Assembly: GCA_016709025.1 (NCBI GenBank)
Contig: JADJEQ010000047.1
Span: 5,379-69,378 of the forward strand
Direction of reading: 5' to 3'
Origin: Bacteroidales bacterium
GTDB lineage: Bacteria > Bacteroidota > Bacteroidia > Bacteroidales > Lentimicrobiaceae
Length of the DNA stretch: 64,000 nt
Positions 26,217 through 33,339 of this stretch are shown in pieces. The position numbers and the translations under genes are program-made. The notes beneath the pieces are model-generated. The model saw only the letters and a program-made list of their open reading frames with translations. It searched no databases and had not been told where the DNA came from. Position 1 is the stretch's first letter. Each line of letters starts with the position of its first letter.

Positions 26217-28706
26217 ATGATTGTTAATTTTAAAAAAATGGAAAATCAAAGCGAAAATACGACATACGAGAACGATCTGAGCAACCAGGAAGAACTATTT
26301 GGAATGGCCAATCCGGCTCTTTTAGGAACAAAACTCTTAACAAGTGTTCAGAATCTTTCCACGCGCAGCATCCAAAAACGGGCAGAAATATTATTTGTTT
26401 CGTCATACCCTCCCCGGGAATGCGGCATAGCCACCTATTCGCAGGATTTAATAAAGGCACTGAACAATAAGTTCAGCAATTCTTTTTTAATCAGGGTGTG
26501 TGCCCTCGAAACAGGAAACGCAAACTTTGCTTATCCACCTGAAGTAAAGCATGTGCTGAATACTTCGCGGGAAGCTGACTTTAAAAAACTTGCGTTTAAA
26601 ATTAACAGGGACAATAACATTGAAGTTGTTATGATTCAGCATGAATTTGGGTTTTATAAACAACAGGAGGAAGCATTTATGCAATTCTTAATTGAATTGT
26701 CAAAACCGGTTGTCCTTGTTTTCCATACTGTACTGCCTAAGCCTGATAAAGAGTTAAAAGCGAAGGTAAAACGAATCGTTGCAGCCTGTAAATCAATTGT
26801 GGTGATGACGCATAATTCCGCTAATATTTTGTCGGAGGATTATGGTATTTCCATGAATAAAATATCAGTAATACCTCATGGTACGCACCTTGTACAACAC
26901 TTAAGTAAAAATTTCCTGAAAAATAAATTTGGACTGACAGACCGGAAAGTGATCACAACTTTTGGACTTTTGAGTTCAGGGAAAAGCATTGAAACTACCC
27001 TTGAAGCAATGCCTGCCATTGTTAAAACCAGCCCTGAAGTCGTCTTTCTGGTTATTGGTAAAACTCACCCTGAGGTTGTAAAAGCAGAAGGAGAAAAGTA
27101 CAGGAAAATGCTTGAAAAAAAGGTTGAACAACTTTCATTGCAGGATCATGTAATTTTTATAAACAAGTATCTGCCGCTGCCCGAGTTATTGGAGTATCTG
27201 CAGCTTACCGACATTTACATTTTTACCACGAACGATCCCAATCAGGCGGTCAGCGGTACCTTTGCCTATGCTATGAGTTGTGCCTGTCCAATTATCTCAA
27301 CCCCGATTCCTCATGCAAAGGAAGTTTTAACAAAGGATACCGGAATTGTTTTCGATTTTCGTAATTCGAAACAACTTGCGGATGGTGTAAGCCTTTTGCT
27401 CAGCGATGAGCCACTGAGAAAGAATCTCAGTATAAATGCACTTCAGAAAATAGTTTCAACTGCCTGGGAAAATTCGGCGGTATCGCATGCGTTATTGCTG
27501 GCTGAAACTGCCGGAAACAAAACAAAGGTTCGTTTTAATTATCCGGCCATCAACCTGAATCATCTGAAACAGATGACTACCCCCAAAGGTATTATTCAGT
27601 TTTCAAAGATCAACCAACCGGATATTAACTCCGGTTATACGCTTGATGACAATGCAAGGGCCCTGGTGGCCATTGGAATGTACTTTAAACAGACAGGCAA
27701 TGACGAAAGTATTGAAGAGATCAGGAAATATCTTGGTTTTATAAAGTATTGTCAACAACCGGAAGGCGATTTCAAGAACTATGTGGATAAAAAGGGCCAG
27801 TTCACAGAACAGAACAGCGAAGTTAACCTTGATGATTCCAATGGAAGGGCTATATGGGCGCTGGGCTATATCATTTCCCTTACAGGTCTGCTGCCTGCAG
27901 AGATTATCACAAAAGCTGAAACGATTCTGAAAAAAGCAATGGTTCACATGGCAAAGGTAAATTCAACCAGGGCTATGGCATTCGCGATAAAAGGGCTTTA
28001 TTACTATCAAAGATCAATTAAGTCTCCCGAGAATCTGTTGCTTATCAGGTCACTCGCCAATCGGCTGGTGCAGATGTACAGACACGAGTCGGGAAAGGAC
28101 TGGGAATGGTTTGAAGGCTACCTTACATACGCCAACAGCACATTGCCGGAATCCATGTTGTACGCCTGGCTGATGACCGGAGATAAAGTTTATAAAGAAA
28201 TCGCTGTATCCTCCTTTAAATTCCTTCTGTCGCAGACTTTCAATGAAAACGGGATTGAAGTTATTTCCAATAAAAACTGGCTTCTGAAAGGTCATGAATC
28301 AGGGCATTTTGGTGAACAGCCAATTGATGTGGCATATACCATCATGACTTTAAGTAAGTTTTACGATGAGTTCAGAGACGAAGACTATCTCCGGAAAATG
28401 GAAACAGCATTTAATTGGTTTCTGGGAAGTAACAGGTTGCATCAGATAATTTACAATCCCTTAACCGGTGGTTGTTACGACGGACTTGAGGAATCAAATG
28501 TAAACCTAAATCAGGGGGCAGAATCAACAGTTAGTTACCTGATGGCACGAATGACCATGGAGGTATACAAACATGCAGCAGCACGGGCAATTCAAAAGAC
28601 TGAAGAGACTGTTATGTCCGGGAATGAAAGCTGGTTGGATAAAAGTAAAAAACGTGTTTCGAGGCTTCGGATGCATTCATCCGCAAGCGGAAGAGATACT
28701 GAATAA
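26217..28706 (+). CDS. GT4 glycosyltransferase fused to a six-hairpin-like domain
   Basis: The ATG at 26217 follows GGGAGG by four bases, unusually strong for this genome; a second ATG lies seven codons in. Residues about 58-420 are a GT4/GT-B glycosyltransferase: SSYPPRECGIATYSQDL at the acceptor side, and FTTNDPNQAVSGTFAYAMSCACPIISTPI at the nucleotide-sugar side with its conserved glutamate position replaced by other text. Residues about 435-800 form an all-helical region (GYTLDDNARALVAIGMYF, LDDSNGRAIWALGYI, WEWFEGYLTYANSTLPESML, GHFGEQPIDVAYTI, STVSYLMARMT) with the look of an (alpha/alpha)6 glycosidase-type barrel. A transfer-and-trim or lipid-linked sugar role is conceivable; substrates cannot be inferred. 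Confidence 0.85.
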   Translation: MIVNFKKMENQSENTTYENDLSNQEELFGMANPALLGTKLLTSVQNLSTRSIQKRAEILFVSSYPPRECGIATYSQDLIKALNNKFSNSFLIRVCALETGNANFAYPPEVKHVLNTSREADFKKLAFKINRDNNIEVVMIQHEFGFYKQQEEAFMQFLIELSKPVVLVFHTVLPKPDKELKAKVKRIVAACKSIVVMTHNSANILSEDYGISMNKISVIPHGTHLVQHLSKNFLKNKFGLTDRKVITTFGLLSSGKSIETTLEAMPAIVKTSPEVVFLVIGKTHPEVVKAEGEKYRKMLEKKVEQLSLQDHVIFINKYLPLPELLEYLQLTDIYIFTTNDPNQAVSGTFAYAMSCACPIISTPIPHAKEVLTKDTGIVFDFRNSKQLADGVSLLLSDEPLRKNLSINALQKIVSTAWENSAVSHALLLAETAGNKTKVRFNYPAINLNHLKQMTTPKGIIQFSKINQPDINSGYTLDDNARALVAIGMYFKQTGNDESIEEIRKYLGFIKYCQQPEGDFKNYVDKKGQFTEQNSEVNLDDSNGRAIWALGYIISLTGLLPAEIITKAETILKKAMVHMAKVNSTRAMAFAIKGLYYYQRSIKSPENLLLIRSLANRLVQMYRHESGKDWEWFEGYLTYANSTLPESMLYAWLMTGDKVYKEIAVSSFKFLLSQTFNENGIEVISNKNWLLKGHESGHFGEQPIDVAYTIMTLSKFYDEFRDEDYLRKMETAFNWFLGSNRLHQIIYNPLTGGCYDGLEESNVNLNQGAESTVSYLMARMTMEVYKHAAARAIQKTEETVMSGNESWLDKSKKRVSRLRMHSSASGRDTE

Positions 28707-29132
28707 GGTTAAGGATTCAGCTGAGGTTGAGGTTAAGCGCCTGCCCGCCTGAATTGCGGCGGGTATTCCTGGCTGAAAGAAGAGGTTATAAGAAAGATCC
28801 GGTTTGCTTGTCAGGCCGGGTTGACCCTTTGAGTGGTCGCGATGGCGCATGCCTTGATTAAAGTCAGGCAGGCCCGGCCTCCTGAAGCATCACGTTTCCA
28901 TGGTCTTGAGACACAGCGTCTGCGTCTTTTCTCTTTTTCTTCTTCAATCGTATGATCTCCCACGCTCAGCCACCTGAAATTCCAGGCTTACTGTGGGATT
29001 AGAAATTAGAAATTCTCCTATGTCGATTTCAACTACTCACTACTCTTTCACTCTTCACTTTTTCACTTTTCACTTTCACTTTCACTTTTCACTTTTCACT
29101 TTTCACTCTTTCACTTTCTTCACTCCTGCATG
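28707..29132. repeat. Intergenic with TTTTCAC tandem repeat before promoter P7
   Basis: GC-richer repeat text with CCTGCCCGCC-type units follows the upstream gene. TTTCACTCTTCAC / TTTTCAC tandem units (about 29040-29125) run right up to the promoter element. No gene is evident. Confidence 0.7.
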
Positions 29133-29168
29133 TGTGAATTATGTAAATTATATCCGAAATAGTATAAT
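29133..29168 (+). promoter_or_regulatory. Stress-type bipartite promoter P7
   Basis: TGTGAATTATGTAA at 29133-29146 and TATAAT at 29163-29168, spacer 16 bp. The nearest confident gene is at 29311 (leader about 135 bases). A frame opening at 29167 would overlap the -10 and is rejected. Confidence 0.8.
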
Positions 29169-29310
29169 GAAGCTACCTGTCGGGTACTATAAATTTATTG
29201 TTTTAATATCTGGTCTCTATCATTTATTTCCCGGAGAGTGTTTCGGGAATGCCCCGGGTTTTATACCGGTGCATTCAGGTTATATCTGGTAACTCAAAAT
29301 CTGGCAGGCG

Positions 29311-30795
29311 ATGAAAGTACTTTTGGTGTATCCGCTTTATCCTGATTCATTCTGGAGTTTCAAACATGCGTTGCGGTTTATATCGAAAAAAGCGGCTGTT
29401 CCTCCCCTTGGACTCATTACAGTTTCGGCCATGTTGCCATCAGAATGGCAAAAGAAACTTGTCGACATGAATGTTTCACAACTCAAAACTTCTGACATTC
29501 AATGGGCTGACCTGGTTTTTATAAGTGCCATGGTTATCCAGAAGGAGTCTGTTGACTACATCATCCGCGAATGCGTGAAACTGGGTGCAAAAATTGTTGC
29601 CGGAGGTCCCCTTTTTACCCAGGAATATCAAAACTATCCCAGTGTTGACCATTTTGTGCTGAATGAAGCCGAAATTACGCTGCCCCTTTTTCTCAAAGAT
29701 ATGGAAGACGGAAGAGTACCCGACAAGGTATATCGAACCGATCAATTTGCCGATATTTCATTGAGCCCTGTACCTGATTTCCATTTATTGTCGATGAAGG
29801 ATTATGCCTTTATGGACATTCAGGTTTCACGTGGTTGCCCCTATTCCTGCGAGTTTTGCGAAATCACGACTTTGCTCGGAAACAAGGTTAGGATGAAAGC
29901 TACCGCACAGGTGATAAAAGAACTGGAGGTTTTATACAAGCTTAACTGGCGGGGACATGTTTCAATAGTGGATGATAATTTCATCGGTAACAGGCACGAG
30001 ATCAAACTTGATTTGCTTCCCGGTCTGGCCAGATGGATGAAGTTACATAAATACCCGTTTATATTCAGCGCCCAGACTTCCATAAATCTGGCCGATGATG
30101 ATGAACTGTTAACGATGATGACCAATGCAGGATTTGGTTCCACTTTTATCGGGATCGAAACCCCATCGGTGGAATCGCTGCATGAGTGCAATAAAGTTCA
30201 GAACAAAAACCGGAATATGTTGCATAGTGTGTTAAAGATTCAGCGGGCAGGATTGCTGGTATCGGGTGGTTTTATAGTGGGTTTTGACAGTGATTCTCCC
30301 GCTGTTTTTCAACAGCAGATCGATTTTATTCAGCAGAGTGGTATTGTCTCGGCTATGGTAGGATTATTAAATGCGCCAAAGAATACAAAATTATACAACC
30401 GTCTGGGGGCGGAGAACAGGTTAATCAAGGAATCCTCCGGCAACAATACGGACTTGTCCATGAATTTTATACCCCGGATGAACCCTCACGAACTGATTGC
30501 CGGTTACAACAAAATTATACACGACATATATACAACCAAGCCCTACTACAAAAGGGTCAGGAAGTTAATGGTCAACTACAAACGAAGAAATTCCAAAACA
30601 GTAAGTATAAGTTATGCAACGTTGAATGCCCTGATCCGTTCATTCCTGGTGATCGGGATCCTGAACCGGGGCCGCAGTGATTTCTGGAAGTTTATGATCT
30701 GGACGATGTTCAGCAGACCAGGCCTGATGGCTGATGCCATTGAGTATTCAATCTATGGATATCACTACAGAACTGTTTATGGCTTGCGGAAGTGA
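29311..30795 (+). CDS. B12-binding-domain radical SAM protein
   Basis: A 494-residue protein with a cobalamin-binding-like N-terminus (about 1-135: VPPLGLITVSAML, GAKIVAGGPLFTQ), then a radical SAM core with the CxxxCxxC cluster motif RGCPYSCEFC (Cys 176, 180, 183), FVDDNFIGNR-like text and GGFIVGFD. A C-terminal DUF4070-like helical tail follows (about 385-494: NFIPRMNPHELIAGYNKIIHDIY). The order B12-radical SAM-DUF4070 is that of class B methylases such as HpnP, so methylation or rearrangement of a lipid or similar molecule is plausible. The N-terminal His ligand motif DxHxxG is not seen, so cobalamin binding may be base-off without His or absent. Promoter P7 suggests stress control. Confidence 0.88.
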   Translation: MKVLLVYPLYPDSFWSFKHALRFISKKAAVPPLGLITVSAMLPSEWQKKLVDMNVSQLKTSDIQWADLVFISAMVIQKESVDYIIRECVKLGAKIVAGGPLFTQEYQNYPSVDHFVLNEAEITLPLFLKDMEDGRVPDKVYRTDQFADISLSPVPDFHLLSMKDYAFMDIQVSRGCPYSCEFCEITTLLGNKVRMKATAQVIKELEVLYKLNWRGHVSIVDDNFIGNRHEIKLDLLPGLARWMKLHKYPFIFSAQTSINLADDDELLTMMTNAGFGSTFIGIETPSVESLHECNKVQNKNRNMLHSVLKIQRAGLLVSGGFIVGFDSDSPAVFQQQIDFIQQSGIVSAMVGLLNAPKNTKLYNRLGAENRLIKESSGNNTDLSMNFIPRMNPHELIAGYNKIIHDIYTTKPYYKRVRKLMVNYKRRNSKTVSISYATLNALIRSFLVIGILNRGRSDFWKFMIWTMFSRPGLMADAIEYSIYGYHYRTVYGLRK

Positions 30796-30799
30796 AGTC

Positions 30800-31067
30800 A
30801 GAAGCCGGTCAGAGAGAAGGGGAGAGTGAGAGAGAATGGGAGAAGGGGACTGAGAGACGAAGAGACTGAGAGACGAAGAGAAGGGGTGAGTGAGAGAAGG
30901 GGTGAGTGAGAGAAGGGGTGAAGGAGACTAAGAGACTGAGGGACTGAGAGACTAAGAGACTGAGAGACAAGAGAGAGGAGAAGGAGACTAAGAGACTGAG
31001 GGACTAAGAGACGAAGAGACTGAGAGACTGAGAGATAAAGGCACTGAGAGATGAGTAGTGAGTGAAG
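30800..31067. repeat. GAGACTGA / GAGTGAGA purine-rich tandem repeats
   Basis: Degenerate repeats built on AGAGACTGAGAGAC and GGGGTGAGTGAGAGAAGG. Any translation gives low-complexity LSLSVPQSL text and is not a gene. Confidence 0.85.
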
Positions 31068-31137
31068 TAACCAGTAACCAGCAACCAGCAACCAGCAACC
31101 AGTAACCAGTAACCAGTAACCAGTAACCAGCAACCAG
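31068..31137. repeat. CCAGTAA / CCAGCAA tandem repeat
   Basis: About ten head-to-tail AACCAGT/AACCAGC heptamers. The same unit recurs at 53876-53932 and, reverse-complemented and as TTTCTGG variants, near 1684-1730. Confidence 0.85.
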
Positions 31138-31230
31138 AAACAGAAGTATGAAGTATGAAGTAAGAAAATGAATTTGAGACTAAGAGAACAAGAGAGACCA
31201 GTAACCAGAAACGAGACACCAGCCCCGCTC

Positions 31231-31273
31231 AACCTCAACCTCAACCTTAACCTTAACCTTAACCTTAACCTCA
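31231..31273. repeat. AACCTC/AACCTT hexamer tandem repeat (copy A)
   Basis: About seven hexamer units shifting from AACCTC to AACCTT and back. It recurs at 38877-38935 and 41589-41623 in the same orientation. Confidence 0.88.
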
Positions 31274-31314
31274 AATGAAAACCACACTGCCATTGTATCA
31301 TGCGCCAGTCAATG

Positions 31315-31350
31315 TGTGAATTATGTAATTAATATAAATAGTTGTATAAC
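31315..31350 (+). promoter_or_regulatory. Stress-type bipartite promoter P8
   Basis: TGTGAATTATGTAA at 31315-31328 and TATAAC at 31345-31350, spacer 16 bp. It sits directly after the repeat block and 60 bases before the OmpA lipoprotein gene. Confidence 0.85.
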
Positions 31351-31409
31351 AAAATCCGGGTATATGCTTCCCAACTTTGTATGCTTGTAAAACATCTTAA
31401 AACAAAAAA

Positions 31410-32186
31410 ATGAAAAAGTCATTTCATGTGCTGGTACTACTGACTCTTAGTGCTGGTTTGCTTTTTACCTCTTGCGGGCCAGGTAAAAAATTGCTGAGTT
31501 CTCAGGCCAGGGTTGACCAATTACAAAAAGACAGCGTCAATACTCACGATCGTTTGATGGAATGCAATGCGCTGGTTAAAAATCTCCAGGACGATAAGGC
31601 CCTGGTTGAAAATGATTTAAAAGTTCTTACAACCGAATCAAAAATGACCATTGCCGATCAGGCGAAACGGCTTAAAAACCTTCAGGGAATCATCCAATCC
31701 CAGAAAGATGTAATGACCAAACTTAAAAATTCAATCTCCGAAGCATTGGTAAATTATAAAGCCGATGAGTTAACTGTTTATATCAAGGACGGCAATGTGT
31801 ATGTTTCGCTGGCCGAAAAACTGCTTTTCAAATCGGGAAGCGATGTGGTTAATCCGCAGGGGAAGGAAGCTTTAAAAACACTTGCAATGGCCATAGGCAG
31901 TGCCAAAGATATTACGGTGATGATTGAAGGTCACACCGATAACGTACCTATGAAATCAAAAATGTTTCAGGACAATTGGGATCTCAGTACTGCAAGAGCT
32001 ACCTCGATCGTCAGAATACTGACACTCGACAATGGATTTGATGCAAAACGTATTACCGCTTCAGGCAGAAGCGAGTTTCATCCGGTAAGTGCGAATACAA
32101 CCGATGAGGGGCGCGCATTAAACCGCAGAACCGAGATAATTCTCACACCTGACCTGAAAGAACTTTTCAAAATTCTGGAACAATAA
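31410..32186 (+). CDS. OmpA-family lipoprotein with coiled-coil region
   Basis: A 258-residue protein. The lipoprotein signal ends LFTSC (Cys 22). A helical, coiled-coil-like stretch (about residues 35-105) is followed by an OmpA/MotB peptidoglycan-binding domain (about 115-250: LLFKSGSDVVNPQG, MIEGHTDNVPM, WDLSTARATSIVRIL, RITASGRSEFHPV, LNRRTEIIL). It likely links the outer membrane to the cell wall. Behind promoter P8, so probably stress-controlled. A broken paralogue lies at 61918-62783, with the same coiled-coil plus OmpA layout. Confidence 0.92.
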   Translation: MKKSFHVLVLLTLSAGLLFTSCGPGKKLLSSQARVDQLQKDSVNTHDRLMECNALVKNLQDDKALVENDLKVLTTESKMTIADQAKRLKNLQGIIQSQKDVMTKLKNSISEALVNYKADELTVYIKDGNVYVSLAEKLLFKSGSDVVNPQGKEALKTLAMAIGSAKDITVMIEGHTDNVPMKSKMFQDNWDLSTARATSIVRILTLDNGFDAKRITASGRSEFHPVSANTTDEGRALNRRTEIILTPDLKELFKILEQ

Positions 32187-32370
32187 TTAACTTGAGTGGG
32201 ATTTGAATTCAATGGCATGGGAATTTAGGGATGCATGAGGTGAGAAACCGGCAGTGCGAAACACAGGTTTCGGGCTACAGGAATCTCGCCTTTTGTTACT
32301 TTCTCTATCAGCAATTCATTCTTCGGGTTTAAAGAATTTAAAATTAATCAACCGGTTTAATCTAATAAAG

Positions 32371-32580
32371 ATGAAAACACTTGCTGTCATCCTTCTTGTT
32401 GTTGGTCTGGGACTAACCATTTTTACAACAGTGACTTACTTTACAAAAGAAAAAATTGTTGATATAGGTGCGCTTGAAATTACCTCAAACAAACCTCACA
32501 ACCTGAACTGGTCCCCTTTGATTGGGATCGGTGTTATCGTAGCAGGTGGTATTCTCTTCTGGCAGTCAAGCAAAAAATAA
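32371..32580 (+). CDS. Small two-helix membrane protein
   Basis: The ATG at 32371 begins MKTLAVILLVVGLGLTIF and is chosen over an earlier in-frame start because it opens a clean membrane helix. The 69-residue product has two helices (about 3-22 and 48-64) with a short polar loop (KEKIVDIGALEITSNK). The layout resembles small Bacteroidota stress-associated membrane proteins; no family name is assigned. It lies 184 bp after the OmpA lipoprotein and could share the P8 transcript. Confidence 0.7.
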   Translation: MKTLAVILLVVGLGLTIFTTVTYFTKEKIVDIGALEITSNKPHNLNWSPLIGIGVIVAGGILFWQSSKK

Positions 32581-32728
32581 TATTCAGGTTGAAGCCAGTA
32601 TGAATTGCATACACAAATCTATCTGTTTGAATCAGGCAGGCAGGTGCGTATATATTTAATTTGAAAGCATGTAAGTTCTCATGTCAGCTGCTGTTGACCG
32701 GAACCGGTTAAATAAAAGTTAATTAAGG

Positions 32729-33295
32729 ATGAAACTCTACATTAAATACATGGTGAGCAACCGCTGCAAAATGTTGGTGAAGGAAGAGTTGAAGAAACTT
32801 GGACTTCATTACGTTTTTGTTGACCTGGGCATTGTTGATGTTATGGAGGATATCAATCAACCGCAGCGGGAGCAATTCAAAAAGGCATTGCATCTGGCTG
32901 GCCTTGAGCTTATGGATGACAAAAAGGCCATGCTGATAGAGAAGATTAAAAATGTAATTATTGAAATGGTGCACTATTCCGATGAATTACCCAGGATAAA
33001 CTTCTCCGATTACCTGAGTGAAAAATTAAGTTACGATTATACTTACCTTGCAAACCTTTTTTCGGAGGTACAGGGAACGACCATTGAGAAATTTACCATC
33101 AACCATAAGATTGAACGGGTAAAAGAACTGATTTTTTATGATGAACTGAGTATATCAGAGATTGCATGGATGATGAATTACAGCAGTGTGGCGCATTTAT
33201 CCAATCAGTTTAAAAAAGTTACCGGACTTTCACCATCGCATTTCAAACAGTTGAACGTCAAAAGGCGGATACCCATTGAAGAAATCGGGAATTAG
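32729..33295 (+). CDS. Small AraC-family regulator (copy 2 of 3)
   Basis: A 188-residue paralogue of the genes at 3682 and 48318: an HMA-like N-terminus (MKLYIKYMVSNRCKMLVK, first metal-ligand Cys replaced by Ser), a linker ending LELMDDKKAMLIEKIKNVIIE, and an AraC double helix-turn-helix (about 90-180; YDYTYLANLFSEV, KIERVKELIFYDE, YSSVAHLSNQFKKVTGLSPS). It lies 44 bp before the hybrid kinase gene, as if in one operon with the kinase and response regulator, so it may be the output of that phosphorelay or be cotranscribed with it. Confidence 0.9.
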   Translation: MKLYIKYMVSNRCKMLVKEELKKLGLHYVFVDLGIVDVMEDINQPQREQFKKALHLAGLELMDDKKAMLIEKIKNVIIEMVHYSDELPRINFSDYLSEKLSYDYTYLANLFSEVQGTTIEKFTINHKIERVKELIFYDELSISEIAWMMNYSSVAHLSNQFKKVTGLSPSHFKQLNVKRRIPIEEIGN

Positions 33296-33339
33296 CCGGG
33301 CTTTATTCACTACACCAACTTCCTCAGGACAATAAAAAT

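Noticed and set aside
28993..29292. 99-codon frame over TTTTCAC repeats and promoter P7
   Set aside because: It runs through tandem repeat and the -35/-10 element; an ATG at 29167 would overlap the -10.
30798..31301. Minus-strand frame rich in L, S, V and R (LRLRLRLR)
   Set aside because: Translation artefact of AACCTT and AACCAGT tandem repeats; no ribosome-binding site or domain.
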